Origin: Steroidobacter gossypii
GTDB lineage: Bacteria; Pseudomonadota; Gammaproteobacteria; Steroidobacterales; Steroidobacteraceae
Assembly (NCBI RefSeq): GCF_016801985.1
Contig: NZ_JAEVLS010000008.1
Location: 62,001 to 126,000 of the forward strand
Direction of reading: 5' to 3'
Length of the DNA: 64,000 nt
The notes under the pieces were generated by a model. It was not told the DNA's origin. It made no database searches and saw only the letters and a list, made by a program, of their open reading frames with translations. Made by a program: the position numbers and the translations under genes. This document shows, piece after piece, positions 8,340 to 17,167 of the stretch (the stretch's first letter is position 1; each line of letters opens with the position of its first letter).

Positions 8340-9725
8340 TTGAGCGCAGCGACCGTCAGTGTGTTCGACATGTTCAAGATCGGCATCGGTCCATCGAGCT
8401 CGCACACCATGGGCCCGATGACGGCCGCCTGCCGATTCGCGCAGTCGCTGGAGCAGCGGGGTGTGTTGGCCAGGGTCGCGCAGGTCACGGTGAGTTTGTT
8501 TGGTTCGCTGGCGCTGACCGGCAAAGGACACGCGACGGACACGGCTGTTACTACCGGACTCGCCGGGTGGTTGCCCGCGCAAGTGGATCCGGATGCGGCT
8601 GCCAGACTGATCGACGAGGTGCGCCAACACGGCAAGCTCCGCTTGGCCGGAAGTCACGAGATCGACTTCCGCATGGAGCGCGACATCCATTGGAAGTACA
8701 AGGAAAGCTTGCCGTATCACCCGAATGCTCTGACGCTGTTCGCGCGTGACGGCGCCGGCGAACTGTTACACGAAGCGACTTTCTATTCCGTCGGTGGTGG
8801 CTTCGTAGTCAGTGATGAAGAGGCGAAGGCGCCGGCCGCTGCCACTGCCGCGGCCACGATTCCGCTGCCATTTTCCAATGCGGCGGAGCTGTTGGAAGTG
8901 GCCGAGAGCCAGGGCCTGACGATCGCCGAAGTGATGATGCGTAACGAATGCGCGGCGCGCTCTCGGGAAGAAGTGCTGGCCGGCCTGGATCGCATCTCGG
9001 ACGCCATGAATTCCTGCATCGATCGCGGCTTGCGTCAGGAAGGCATCCTGCCGGGCGGGCTGCAGGTGAAGCGTCGAGCCGCAAAGCTGCGCGCCGCGCT
9101 GGAGAAGCGCGAACAAACCAATTCCGCCGATGGCCTCATCGCCATGGATTGGATCAATGCGTGGGCGCTCGCCGTCAATGAAGAAAATGCAGCCGGCGGC
9201 AAAGTCGTGACTGCGCCGACCAATGGAGCTGCCGGCGTGGTGCCAGCTGTACTGCGCTATTACGATCGCTTCTGTAACGGTACGCGCGAAGGACGCCATA
9301 CTTTTCTGCTGACCGCCGCCGCTATCGGCTCGTTGTACAAATCCAATGCGAGCATCTCGGCCGCGGAAGTGGGCTGTCAGGGAGAGATCGGCGTGGCATG
9401 TTCCATCGCCGCGGCGGGTCTGGCTGCTGCGCAGGGCGGCACCAACGAGCAGATCGAAAATGCTGCCGAGATCGGCATGGAACACAACCTCGGTCTGACC
9501 TGCGATCCCATCGGCGGTCTGGTGCAGATTCCCTGCATCGAGCGGAATGCGACCGGCGCCGTGAAGGCGGTGGATGCTTCGCGCCTCGCGTTGATGGGCG
9601 ACGGCTCGCATCACGTCACGTTGGATCGCGTGATCGAAACTATGCGTCGTACCGGCGCCGACATGCAGTCCTCGTACAAGGAAACCTCTCTCGGCGGCCT
9701 CGCCGTGAATCTGCCGGAGTGCTGA
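8340..9725 (+). CDS. sdaA: L-serine dehydratase (iron-sulfur type)
   Basis: A 461-residue single-chain enzyme converting L-serine to pyruvate and ammonia. The N-terminal [20 protein letters not shown] is the family signature. Cysteines suited to hold the oxygen-sensitive 4Fe-4S cluster appear in [11 protein letters not shown] and in [18 protein letters not shown]. Length matches E. coli SdaA (454). The likely start is TTG 8340, with GAGGGA seven bases upstream; no ATG precedes the conserved region. It sits between two iron-linked loci, which may be coincidence or may reflect its Fe-S requirement. Confidence 0.95.
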   Translation: MSAATVSVFDMFKIGIGPSSSHTMGPMTAACRFAQSLEQRGVLARVAQVTVSLFGSLALTGKGHATDTAVTTGLAGWLPAQVDPDAAARLIDEVRQHGKLRLAGSHEIDFRMERDIHWKYKESLPYHPNALTLFARDGAGELLHEATFYSVGGGFVVSDEEAKAPAAATAAATIPLPFSNAAELLEVAESQGLTIAEVMMRNECAARSREEVLAGLDRISDAMNSCIDRGLRQEGILPGGLQVKRRAAKLRAALEKREQTNSADGLIAMDWINAWALAVNEENAAGGKVVTAPTNGAAGVVPAVLRYYDRFCNGTREGRHTFLLTAAAIGSLYKSNASISAAEVGCQGEIGVACSIAAAGLAAAQGGTNEQIENAAEIGMEHNLGLTCDPIGGLVQIPCIERNATGAVKAVDASRLALMGDGSHHVTLDRVIETMRRTGADMQSSYKETSLGGLAVNLPEC

Positions 9726-9830
9726 ACTCCTGTTCCTGCGGCGAGTTAACTCCTCAGCGACGGCTCGTTACACTGACGCGCACCGCCAGGACCGCGTCGG
9801 ATCCGAGCTGAATGCGTTCAGGAGTTGGCC

Positions 9831-10976
9831 ATGATCAAATTCGAGCGTTGGTGGGCTGTCATCGCGGCAGCCGTATTTGTCACTGCCGCGAATGCAGACG
9901 AGTACGCGGGCAAACCTAAACAACAAACCGGTTCGCCGGCTCGCTACACATTCTCCTGGCCGTTAGATTCGGGTGCGCCGGCGCCACGCGGCGGCACGAC
10001 CAAGGGCGCGCCGGTCACCCTGGATCTCGAGCCATCCAAAGCCTGGAAGGAACTGCGCGCGGAAGGGCTCTCAGCACCAGAGCGCGACCGGCGCGCGATA
10101 CTGGCGATGGCGGGGACTTACCGCGTCACTTTCGACTTTCTGGAAGTCGTGCCGTTCGTCACCCAGGAAAAGCCGAATGCCCCGTATCAATCCTGGGGCA
10201 CTGAAAAAGTTTACGTCGATAGCGACGACGGCAAGCACATCAGCCTGGTGCACATTCTCGAAATGCGCATCGTGCAGAAGGACGGCTCCATCAGCGAGCC
10301 CATGGTGACCAAACATTGGCGGCAGGACTGGCGCTACGAGCCGACGCACATCGTCGAGTATCGCGGCCGTGATCGTTGGGAGCGTCGCAAGCTCGACGCT
10401 GCCGAGTCCAGGGGCGCGTGGCTGCAAACCGTGTATCAAGTCGACGAGTCGCCGCGCTATGCCAGCGTCGGGCGTTGGGAACATTCCGCCAGCTTCTCTA
10501 CATGGATGAGCGGCGATACCTGGCGTCCGCTGCCTCGTCGCGAGTGGAGCGTGCGCGACGACTATCAAGTGCTGGTCGGAACCAATCGTCACACCGTCGC
10601 GCCGACCGGCTGGGTGCAGGAAGAAAACAATCTGAAAACCGTGCTCACCGCCGCGCGTGAACTGGACCCGGCGCGTCCTTACCTCGGTCGTGAATATGGT
10701 GTGGCTCGTTACGAGCGGATTCGCGACGCCGACTTTGCACAGGCGGACACTTACTACCAAAAGACCAAACAATTCTGGGATCAGGTGCGCGACGAATGGT
10801 CGCGGATTTTCGTGCAGCAGGGGGCAGTCACATTGAAGGGGCCCGTCGATAAGCTGGGTCTGTTCTTTCCGCTATTCGCCCAAGCAGATGCCGTAGCGGA
10901 GCAGGGCGCCGCGGCCAGCGCGCAGAACCAGGCTGTCATACGTAAGTCATTGAAAGACATGGACGCTTTGCCTTAA
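9831..10976 (+). CDS. DUF6607 family secreted protein
   Basis: A 381-residue protein with a signal peptide (cleavage near ANADE). The mature protein carries the RRAILAMAGTYRVTFDF block and the SLVHILEM and HWRQDWRYEP motifs that I associate with DUF6607. Start at ATG 9831 because AGGAG stands five bases upstream; an in-frame TTG at 9825 is less likely. It is followed by the Fur-controlled hemP, so a role in haem or iron metabolism is plausible but not shown. Confidence 0.75.
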   Translation: MIKFERWWAVIAAAVFVTAANADEYAGKPKQQTGSPARYTFSWPLDSGAPAPRGGTTKGAPVTLDLEPSKAWKELRAEGLSAPERDRRAILAMAGTYRVTFDFLEVVPFVTQEKPNAPYQSWGTEKVYVDSDDGKHISLVHILEMRIVQKDGSISEPMVTKHWRQDWRYEPTHIVEYRGRDRWERRKLDAAESRGAWLQTVYQVDESPRYASVGRWEHSASFSTWMSGDTWRPLPRREWSVRDDYQVLVGTNRHTVAPTGWVQEENNLKTVLTAARELDPARPYLGREYGVARYERIRDADFAQADTYYQKTKQFWDQVRDEWSRIFVQQGAVTLKGPVDKLGLFFPLFAQADAVAEQGAAASAQNQAVIRKSLKDMDALP

Positions 10977-11030
10977 GGAGCGGCTCCATTCAGAGCGATC
11001 GGCAAAAAAACAAAAAAGTCCAATAGACGC

Positions 11031-11059
11031 TTGCTTTGTTATTGAGAAGCATTATCATT
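11031..11059 (+). promoter_or_regulatory. hemP promoter overlapped by a Fur box
   Basis: TTGCTT (11031-11036) and TATCAT (11053-11058) form a sigma-70-like promoter with a 16-bp spacer. A Fur-box-like sequence, ATTGAGAAGCATTATCATT (11041-11059), covers the spacer and the -10 hexamer. Fur binding here would block RNA polymerase when iron is plentiful. The predicted transcription start falls within one or two bases of the hemP ATG. Confidence 0.7.
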
Positions 11060-11066
11060 TGCACCC

Positions 11067-11267
11067 ATGCTGCAACACCAACCGAAAACCCCTCTCCGCC
11101 CCGCGGAGCTTCGATCGCCGGCCAACGAGCTGCCTCGCGGGCCGGCGATTCCTTTACTGCGCTCCGAAGAGCTGTTCGGCAAGGCGCGGGAAATTCTGAT
11201 CGAGCACAGCGGCGGCTATTACCGCCTGCGTGTGACTAACAGCAACAAGCTGATTCTCACCAAATAA
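11067..11267 (+). CDS. hemP: Hemin uptake protein HemP
   Basis: A 66-residue protein whose C-terminal half (LFGKAREILIEHSGGYYRLRVTNSNKLILTK, read in pieces) has the typical HemP pattern ending in KLILTK. HemP is a small Fur-regulated protein linked to haem uptake; in some bacteria it activates haem-receptor genes. No Shine-Dalgarno sequence is present before ATG 11067, and the promoter lies directly upstream, so the mRNA may be leaderless. No haem receptor gene is in the window. Confidence 0.85.
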   Translation: MLQHQPKTPLRPAELRSPANELPRGPAIPLLRSEELFGKAREILIEHSGGYYRLRVTNSNKLILTK

Positions 11268-11375
11268 CGGGCCTTCCCCCGGGCCCGAGCCCGCCAGCGC
11301 CAGCGCTTCGCATGGCGCAGCCAGCTACTTCATTCGCGCGCCGAATAACAAACATCGGCGCCAGCTGAGGTAGTT

Positions 11376-11570
11376 GTGACAACACATGTTTGGTTGCTGA
11401 GTTTCGCGATTGGGACCTGGCTGCTGGCTCTCGCACTCGTCTACTCGGCATCGCCGCGCCAGCGTTGGTTGCGCGTGCCACTTCCCGCATTTCCCACTCG
11501 CGTCAGCGCCGTGCTCGCCGCCATCGTCGGTTGCAAGGCGCTGGCCGAAGCGCTGAGTTTCTTGTCCTAG
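11376..11570 (+). CDS. Small two-helix membrane protein, hypothetical
   Basis: 64 residues from GTG 11376, with hydrophobic stretches at about 5-24 and 42-60 and a basic linker between (RQRWLRV). GAGG lies seven bases before the start. It resembles the small membrane proteins encoded near hemP/PepSY loci, but I cannot assign a family. It ends 11 bases before the next gene's ribosome site, suggesting joint transcription. Confidence 0.45.
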   Translation: MTTHVWLLSFAIGTWLLALALVYSASPRQRWLRVPLPAFPTRVSAVLAAIVGCKALAEALSFLS

Positions 11571-11584
11571 AGGAGAGATTCGTG

Positions 11585-11887
11585 ATGAATGCAGTCGTAT
11601 CCCGCCGCTGTCTGACTCGGGTGATGACGGATGACGATCGCGGCGTGGAAGTGGCGCAACTGCAGTCGGTGATGCATCGGATTCAAAGCTCGCTGCGCGA
11701 TGTGCCCATCGCTCAACGGGAATACATCGCCAATGCGCTGCTGAACCTGGCGGTGACGCGCATGCTGAAGGAGGAGGGCAAGACGCTCACGGCGAGCATC
11801 CTGCTGCGGCTGGGAGACGTCGTGGCGAACAGCGATTCGCCGCCGGCTCCCGAAAGAGCCGTCGACTTGAATCACATCAACGCCTGA
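11585..11887 (+). CDS. Hypothetical protein, 100 residues
   Basis: A mostly helical, soluble-looking protein (MNAVVSRRCLTRVMTDDDRG...) with no recognised domain. The start is ATG 11585 with AGGAG nine bases upstream; GTG 11582 is equally possible. It follows the small membrane protein closely and is convergent with flgN, with a 9-base gap, so it marks the left border of the flagellar cluster. Unknown function. Confidence 0.55.
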   Translation: MNAVVSRRCLTRVMTDDDRGVEVAQLQSVMHRIQSSLRDVPIAQREYIANALLNLAVTRMLKEEGKTLTASILLRLGDVVANSDSPPAPERAVDLNHINA

Positions 11888-11896
11888 GTTCGTTTC

Positions 11897-12382
11897 TTAG
11901 ACGGACACCAGCACGCGCCCGGTGCGCGGCTGATTCTGGAACGCGCCCTGACGGCCGTACACTTTCGGCTGGTCGGCGCGGCCCGTGACCACGTCCAGCA
12001 TGCCTTGCACGCGATTGAGTCGTGCAGTGACCAGCGCGCCGTTGCGATCGTTGGCCGAGCGACAGCGACTGGCGCGTTCACCCAGTTGTTTCCAACGGAG
12101 GCGCAATTGTTTCGACGGGTCGCACCACGCGAGGATGCGATCCAGGCCGTGCATGTCGGCCGGCACGTTCAACGCACGGCACAGCGACTTGCGCTCGTCT
12201 TCGATACGCAGCAAGGTGCCGATGCAGTTCTGTCGCGCCTGGGCCGCGCGATCCAACGCTTCGACGTCGTTGGCTACCAGCAATTCATGTTCACGGTCGA
12301 GCAGCGTCTGCAGCTGTTCGAGCGTGTTCGATTCTTCAGCGATCAGTTTGTCGAGATGATCGCGACAGGCAACCGGATCCAC
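11897..12382 (-). CDS. flgN: FlgN-family chaperone
   Basis: A 161-residue, largely helical protein in the position expected for FlgN, directly after flgM. The N-terminal half (ESNTLEQLQTLLDREHELLVANDVEAL) fits the FlgN fold. FlgN holds the hook-associated proteins FlgK and FlgL in the cytoplasm before export. Start is GTG 12382 with AAGGAG nine bases upstream. The flgM stop is 18 bases away, so flgMN is one unit from the sigma-28 promoter at 12765-12791. Confidence 0.85.
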   Translation of the reverse strand: MDPVACRDHLDKLIAEESNTLEQLQTLLDREHELLVANDVEALDRAAQARQNCIGTLLRIEDERKSLCRALNVPADMHGLDRILAWCDPSKQLRLRWKQLGERASRCRSANDRNGALVTARLNRVQGMLDVVTGRADQPKVYGRQGAFQNQPRTGRVLVSV

Positions 12383-12400
12383 GGACCTTGACTCCTTGAA

Positions 12401-12712
12401 TTAGTGAGCTGCTCCCAGTTCGCGATCCATGCGGAGCAACTTGTCGGCGATGCGCTCCGGCACCACCTGATAACTACCGTCTTCGATGGCCTGGCTGATG
12501 CGGGCGACCTTCGCCTCGTTCACCACCGGCAAGCCATTCACCGTCTGTTCCAGCGCCGCCAGCTGGCGGGCCTGGTCGGTGATCTGCACGGGATTGGCCG
12601 GCTTGGCCGCCACCTCGGCGGAATTTGCGGCGCCATCACGCGTGCGCGACACCGACTTATCGGCGCCCACCTGCACGGGGGTGTTCTGGTAGCCAGTGAT
12701 TTTGGTAGTCAC
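12401..12712 (-). CDS. flgM: Anti-sigma-28 factor FlgM
   Basis: 103 residues. The C-terminal part ([27 protein letters not shown]) is the FlgM helix pattern that binds sigma-28 (FliA). FlgM holds FliA inactive until the hook is complete and FlgM is exported. The start is GTG 12712 with GGAG eight bases upstream. A longer frame exists, but its extra codons lie across the sigma-28 promoter, so the short form is preferred. Confidence 0.92.
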   Translation of the reverse strand: MTTKITGYQNTPVQVGADKSVSRTRDGAANSAEVAAKPANPVQITDQARQLAALEQTVNGLPVVNEAKVARISQAIEDGSYQVVPERIADKLLRMDRELGAAH

Positions 12713-12764
12713 GTCCAGTTCTCCGGTTGCGGCAATGACAACCACGTCGCGCCGCTCGGAGGGT

Positions 12765-12791
12765 GTAACGGCCGCGATTCTGAGAACTTTA
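12765..12791 (-). promoter_or_regulatory. Sigma-28 (FliA) promoter of flgM-flgN
   Basis: On the minus strand TAAAGTTC (12784-12791), an 11-bp spacer, then GCCGTTAC (12765-12772). This is close to the FliA consensus TAAAGTTT-N11-GCCGATAA. It places the transcript start about 40 bases before flgM and fits the usual class III control of flgM by the sigma factor it inhibits. Confidence 0.8.
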
Positions 12792-13004
12792 GCAACCTCA
12801 TCGGCCACGGCCTCAGAGGTGCCTTAGGGGAAACTCGCAATTCGCGTGTTGCCGCTGTGACAATAGGTCAAATCGACTGGGCTTCATTCACTCCCGCTGA
12901 GCGGTCCTAGTGGGATCTGCCGCACGCTTCCGGCCCTCGGCGCGGGGTAGCGATACAGGAAATCCCTCAATGTCAGAAAACCGGCGCGTCCACGGCCCGT
13001 TCTG

Positions 13005-13751
13005 TCAAGAACCGACCCTGACAACGCCATCACTTTCCACCACACCTTCCACAATCTTGAGCGAGCTCACATTCTGAACCCGCACGCGCTCGGACGCCGC
13101 GCCCTCGGTGAGGGCTTGCCCCTGCGCGCGAATCTGCACCGGACCGTTGGCGGCGATCAGCGTTACCTGCTGACCGCGACGAACCAGGATGTCCGGCTTG
13201 AGCATGTCGACCGTGAGCACCGTGCCGACCGGCAGGGAGCGAGTCAGTCGGTGACCCTTCAGGCTGCCGATGTCATTGATAAAGAGCGACGCTCGTCCCG
13301 CCACTCGCCGCACCTGCGGCTCCACGTCCGTGATCTCGACTCGCGACCGACGCGCCAGCGGTCGGCGGAGCACGAGGACGGATACCTCAACCTCGATCGT
13401 CACCGGTACATAGATGGTCCAGGGCGCGGCGTTCGGGCAGCGCACGCCGATGGTCATGCGGCCGGAGCTCATTCCCGTGCCTTGCGAGAAAGCCTCGAGC
13501 GGCGAAGCGCATTCATCCAGGCGCAAGCGCGGGTCGAGCTTGTTGGCGGTCACGAAATGTTTGACGGAATTTTCCGGCAGGGAAGACCGTACGAACTCTT
13601 CAGCCGCGGCCTGAATAGCGTCCAACGATTGGATACTCGCGCTGGCATATGACGCCTGCGCATGCGCAGGGCCCGCCAACAGCAGGGCTGCCAAAGCACA
13701 CATCAAGAAGCGCTGTATCACGTTATCAACCGCCGAGAATCGTCGTCTCAT
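13005..13751 (-). CDS. flgA: Flagellar P-ring assembly chaperone FlgA
   Basis: A 248-residue periplasmic protein with signal peptide (core FLMCALAALLLAGPAHA) and a SAF/FlgA domain in the second half (RPLARRSRVEITDVEPQVRR, then VGTVLTVDMLKPDILVRRGQ). It helps FlgI assemble into the P ring. The longest frame starts at ATG 13751. GTG 13721 (ten codons in) is a good alternative because the sigma-54 promoter at 13770-13785 would leave only about 8 leader bases for ATG 13751. About 290 bases separate it from flgM. Confidence 0.92.
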   Translation of the reverse strand: MRRRFSAVDNVIQRFLMCALAALLLAGPAHAQASYASASIQSLDAIQAAAEEFVRSSLPENSVKHFVTANKLDPRLRLDECASPLEAFSQGTGMSSGRMTIGVRCPNAAPWTIYVPVTIEVEVSVLVLRRPLARRSRVEITDVEPQVRRVAGRASLFINDIGSLKGHRLTRSLPVGTVLTVDMLKPDILVRRGQQVTLIAANGPVQIRAQGQALTEGAASERVRVQNVSSLKIVEGVVESDGVVRVGS

Positions 13752-13769
13752 TGACGCTGCCTGAAATAA

Positions 13770-13785
13770 AGCAATTCAAATGCCA
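13770..13785 (-). promoter_or_regulatory. Sigma-54 promoter of flgA
   Basis: Minus-strand TGGCATTTGAATTGCT has the -24 GG and -12 GC with the required 10 bases between and matches TGGCA-N6-TTGCT exactly. The predicted transcript start is near 13759. Confidence 0.75.
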
Positions 13786-14186
13786 GAACCCACGCACCGC
13801 CCCAGTTCGTGCGCACCCATGCCCCACCCATCGTAGGAACTGTGACGCAGCTGACAAATCAGGCGGATGCCTAAACGAGCTTCTGCGTTGGGCCTGTTCG
13901 GTAGCTGCGAACGGCTGGTTGGATTGCGGGCGCAGCTGTTGGAAGAGAAGAGGCGTCGTTGGTTTGCGTCACCTCGCGCGACGCCGACACGTTTGCTGCG
14001 ACGGATGGCGTCGGGGAAGAAGAGAGAGGTAGCCGGGCGCGGCGCGAAATGCGGACGTATTGATCTTCGTTCTGCTGCCGGGGCGGCAAGGGTTTGCCGC
14101 GGCGGCGTGATGGACGTCGCGAGATTTTCGTTTGCTCGGGATGGCGCGGCAGGAAACGGCGAGGAAACATGCGGGTCGCGAGAAAG
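13786..14186. other. Divergent flgA/flgB control region
   Basis: About 400 bases with no convincing gene lie between two divergent sigma-54 promoters. It should hold binding sites for the sigma-54 activators FleQ and/or the FleR-like protein. The one site I can name is the CRP-like palindrome at 13841-13856; the rest shows no clear repeat. Confidence 0.55.
13841..13856. promoter_or_regulatory. CRP-like palindrome, flgA/flgB region
   Basis: TGTGACGCAGCTGACA resembles TGTGA-N6-TCACA with one change in the right arm. It lies 56 bases upstream of the flgA -24 box. Similar sites stand before fleQ, fliL and flhA. Confidence 0.4.
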
Positions 14187-14202
14187 TGGCACGCGCCTTG
14201 CT
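14187..14202 (+). promoter_or_regulatory. Sigma-54 promoter of the flgB operon
   Basis: TGGCACGCGCCTTGCT is a perfect match to TGGCACG-N4-TTGCT. The predicted start near 14214 leaves a leader of about 26 bases before flgB. It should drive the rod, hook and ring genes under FleQ or the FleR-like activator. Confidence 0.85.
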
Positions 14203-14239
14203 AACTACATTCGCAGACAGTTTTCTGACGGATGCAGTG

Positions 14240-14650
14240 ATGACGAGCGCAATCGACAAACATCTCGGAGTACACGCGCAAGCGTTGAACTTGCGCTCAC
14301 AACGCACCGAGCTGCTCGCAGCGAATCTCGCGAACGCCGACACGCCGGGCTACCGCGCCCGTGACATCGACTTCAAGAGCGCGCTCGCGCAAGCAAGTGG
14401 CAACGCCAAGCACGGCGTGCAACTGCAGACAACGAACGCCGCACACATCGGCCCGAAGCAAGTTAACGGCGCACCCGCGCCCGAACTGAAATATCGGACC
14501 CCGCTCGCGCCCTCACTCGACGGCAACACCGTGGACGCGCAATTGGAACAGGCCGCCTTCGCCGAGAACACCGTTCGTTATCAGGCCACGCTGCAGTTCC
14601 TGAACTCGAAGTTCCGCGGCCTCATGACGGCCATCACCGGCGGCCAGTAA
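14240..14650 (+). CDS. flgB: Flagellar proximal rod protein FlgB
   Basis: 136 residues, close to the family length. The N-terminal rod motif [21 protein letters not shown] is clear (shown here as [14 protein letters not shown] plus RARDIDF), as is the C-terminal helix with [19 protein letters not shown]. It forms part of the rod in the periplasm next to FliE. ATG 14240 begins the conserved region; longer readings cross the sigma-54 promoter. First gene of the flgBCDEFGHIJKL run. Confidence 0.95.
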   Translation: MTSAIDKHLGVHAQALNLRSQRTELLAANLANADTPGYRARDIDFKSALAQASGNAKHGVQLQTTNAAHIGPKQVNGAPAPELKYRTPLAPSLDGNTVDAQLEQAAFAENTVRYQATLQFLNSKFRGLMTAITGGQ

Positions 14651-14668
14651 TAGAGAGGTAACGACGTC

Positions 14669-15082
14669 ATGTCCTCTTTCGACATATTCAATATCGCCGG
14701 CTCCGGCATGAGCGCACAGTCCGTGCGCCTCAACACCACCGCCAGCAACCTCGCCAACGCCGACAGCGTGAGCGGCGATCCGAATCAGGTCTACAAGGCC
14801 AAACATCCGCTGTTCGAAGCCATCCGCACCGGCCTCGGCAAGGACGCGACCAGCGCGGGCGTCGCCGTGAAAGGAATATTCGAGAACCAGGCCGCGCCCA
14901 CCGCGCGCTACGAGCCAGGTAACCCGCTCGCCGACGCCAATGGTTACGTGTATGCGCCGAACGTGAACACCGTCGAAGAGATGGTCGACATGATCTCCGC
15001 CTCGCGCTCGTATCAGAACAACGTCGAAGTGATGAACACCGCCAAGGAAATGATGCTGGCCACGCTGCGGCTGGGCCAGTAG
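14669..15082 (+). CDS. flgC: Flagellar proximal rod protein FlgC
   Basis: 137 residues. The N-terminal MSSFDIFNIAGSGMSAQSVR and NTTASNLANADSVSG, and the C-terminal PNVNTVEEMVDMISASRSYQ, are the two halves of the rod-protein coiled coil. It follows flgB after 18 bases with GAGAGG upstream of the start. Structural rod component exported by the flagellar type III system. Confidence 0.96.
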   Translation: MSSFDIFNIAGSGMSAQSVRLNTTASNLANADSVSGDPNQVYKAKHPLFEAIRTGLGKDATSAGVAVKGIFENQAAPTARYEPGNPLADANGYVYAPNVNTVEEMVDMISASRSYQNNVEVMNTAKEMMLATLRLGQ

Positions 15083-15106
15083 TCGTAAAGAGATATCGGA
15101 GCCACC

Positions 15107-15781
15107 ATGTCCCTGACCACCGATCCGATCCAGAACTGGGCCGCGCAGGCGCAGGCAGCCGCCGAAGCGCAGGCCAAGAAGGATCAAACCCTCGGCATCG
15201 ATTCGTTCCTGACGCTGATGACCGCGCAGCTGAGAAATCAGGATCCGCTGAAGCCGCTGGAAGGCACCGAGTTCATTTCGCAGCTCGCCACCTTCGGCAC
15301 CGTGTCCGGCGTGCAGGAGATGCAGACTTCGTTGGAAACATTGGCCGCCTCGCTGCGCTCCACCCAGACCTTGAACGGCGCCACCATGATCGGTCGCGAC
15401 ATTCTGGTCTCGGCCTACAGCTTCGATCACACCCAGGGCGGCACCGTAACCGGTCAGATCGATGTGCCGGCTGGCACGTCGTCTCTGCAGGTGCGCATCA
15501 CCGACTCCACCGGCGCCGTGGTGCGTGAGATCCAGCTGGAGACCGCCGAGGGCGTGCGCGACTTCACTTGGGACGGATTGCACACCGACGGCACCCCGGC
15601 CGAGTCGGACACATACGACATCGAAGCCGTCGCCACCGTGGGCGGGCAGACGGGATCGCTCGAGGTGCTGATGGCGGGCCGCGTGTCCAGCGTCAGTCTC
15701 GACGCCACCGGCACCAATCTCACTTTGAACACCAGCGCGCTCGGCCCGGTGGCCATGGCCAACGTGCGACGCGTGCAGTAA
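15107..15781 (+). CDS. flgD: Hook-capping scaffold FlgD
   Basis: 224 residues. The N-terminal signature DSFLTLMTAQLRNQDPLKPL is clear, followed by a beta-rich region with a FlgD tudor/Ig-like fold (VREIQLETAEGVRDFTWDG, shown in part). It caps the growing hook and is discarded afterwards. A 24-base gap separates it from flgC. It is followed by an unusually long gap with a strong hairpin before flgE. Confidence 0.95.
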   Translation: MSLTTDPIQNWAAQAQAAAEAQAKKDQTLGIDSFLTLMTAQLRNQDPLKPLEGTEFISQLATFGTVSGVQEMQTSLETLAASLRSTQTLNGATMIGRDILVSAYSFDHTQGGTVTGQIDVPAGTSSLQVRITDSTGAVVREIQLETAEGVRDFTWDGLHTDGTPAESDTYDIEAVATVGGQTGSLEVLMAGRVSSVSLDATGTNLTLNTSALGPVAMANVRRVQ

Positions 15782-15811
15782 CGGTCACGCTGTGACACTT
15801 CGCCAAAGCAT

Positions 15812-15850
15812 CCCGATCGAGCTGGTCTTGCGACCAGCGACGTCATCGGG
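15812..15850 (+). terminator. Strong hairpin between flgD and flgE
   Basis: GCTGGTC (15821-15827) pairs with GACCAGC (15832-15838), and an outer CCCGAT (15812-15817) pairs with ATCGGG (15845-15850). There is no T-run, so it is more likely an RNA-processing or stability structure, or an attenuator, than a full terminator. The flgD-flgE gap is 123 bases, against 0-40 between the other genes from flgB to flgL. Confidence 0.5.
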
Positions 15851-15904
15851 CTCAGGGTAGTCGAAACGTTCGGTTTTGTATTCTTCGTCTTAGGAGCATC
15901 CTCC

Positions 15905-17128
15905 ATGTCTTTCGGTATCGCGCTCAGCGGTCTCAATGCGGCTCAGCAGGACTTGAACGTCACTGCCAACAACATCGCCAACTCCTCGACCACGGGCTTC
16001 AAGCAGTCGCGCGCCGAGTTCGCCGAGCTGTTCGCGGTGTCTCCGTTCGGCGTGAATCGCAATGCGCACGGTAACGGCGTGAAAGTCGCCTCGGTGTCGC
16101 AGCAGTTCACTCAGGGCAACATCAACACCACCAACAACAGCATGGACCTGGCCATCAGCGGCCAGGGTTTCTTCGTGGTCAACGACGGCGGCGCGTTGGC
16201 CTACACCCGCGCCGGCGCGTTCCGGCCGAACAACGACGGCTACGTGGTGAACAGCCTCGGCCAGCGTCTGCAGGTGTATCCGCCTTCGGCCACCGGCAAC
16301 TTCAACACCAGCACCATGACCGATCTGCGTCTGGTGACCACCGAAAGCTCGCCGTCGGCGACGACCGAAGTCGAGACGGTGTTCAATCTGCCGTCCGCCG
16401 CCACAGTGCCGACCACGACGCCGTTCGATGCCGCGGATGAAACGAGCTACAACACCGCGCGATCGATGACGGTGTACGACTCGCTGGGTGCGGCCCACAC
16501 CGCCAGCATGTACTACGTGAAGACGGCGACCAACGAATGGGACATTCACATGACCATCGATGGCAACCCGGCCGGCACGCAGCATCTGGTGTACGACCAG
16601 AATGGCAATCTGACGACGCCGGCCAACGGTCAGTTCGTGCTGCCGACTTACGATGCCGCGGCGGGCCTTTCGACGGGTGCGGCGCCGATGAATCTCACGT
16701 TCGATCTGAGCCGCACCACCCAGTACGGCGAAACCTTCAGCATGACTTCGATCACGCAGGACGGATACACCACCGGCCGCCTGATCGGCATCGACATCGA
16801 TGCCACCGGTGTGGTGCAGGCTCGCTTCACCAACGGTCAGTCGACGCAGCTCGGCCAGGTCGCGATCGCGAACTTCTCCAATCCGCAGGGCCTGCAGCAG
16901 CTGGGCGACACCAACTGGGCGCAGACCTTCGCCTCCGGCCAGCCGTTGAACGGCCAGGCAGGCAATTCCGGCTTCGGTCTGATTCAGTCGGGCGCGTTGG
17001 AAGCATCGAACGTCGACATCACCGCGCAGCTGGTCAACATGATCACCGCGCAACGTAACTTCCAGGCCAACTCGCAGATGATTTCGACCGCCGACCAGAT
17101 CACGCAGACCATCATCAATATTCGCTAA
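15905..17128 (+). CDS. flgE: Flagellar hook protein FlgE
   Basis: 407 residues, near the usual length. The N-terminal MSFGIALSGLNAAQQDLNV and NNIANSSTTGFKQSRAEFAE, and the C-terminal LEASNVDITAQLVNMITAQR with NFQANSQMI, are the hook/rod family signatures. The middle holds the D1/D2 domains exposed on the hook. AGGAG lies eight bases before ATG 15905. Confidence 0.97.
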   Translation: MSFGIALSGLNAAQQDLNVTANNIANSSTTGFKQSRAEFAELFAVSPFGVNRNAHGNGVKVASVSQQFTQGNINTTNNSMDLAISGQGFFVVNDGGALAYTRAGAFRPNNDGYVVNSLGQRLQVYPPSATGNFNTSTMTDLRLVTTESSPSATTEVETVFNLPSAATVPTTTPFDAADETSYNTARSMTVYDSLGAAHTASMYYVKTATNEWDIHMTIDGNPAGTQHLVYDQNGNLTTPANGQFVLPTYDAAAGLSTGAAPMNLTFDLSRTTQYGETFSMTSITQDGYTTGRLIGIDIDATGVVQARFTNGQSTQLGQVAIANFSNPQGLQQLGDTNWAQTFASGQPLNGQAGNSGFGLIQSGALEASNVDITAQLVNMITAQRNFQANSQMISTADQITQTIINIR

Positions 17129-17167
17129 CTCGCCCGGGAACTCACTCCAGGTGAGATCGAGTAACTA

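Noticed and set aside
12713-12808. Longer reading of flgM from 12808
   Set aside because: The extra codons overlap the sigma-28 promoter and do not resemble FlgM.
13867-14364. 165-residue frame in the flgA/flgB control region
   Set aside because: Crosses the flgB sigma-54 promoter and start in another phase; Arg/Ser-rich with no domain.
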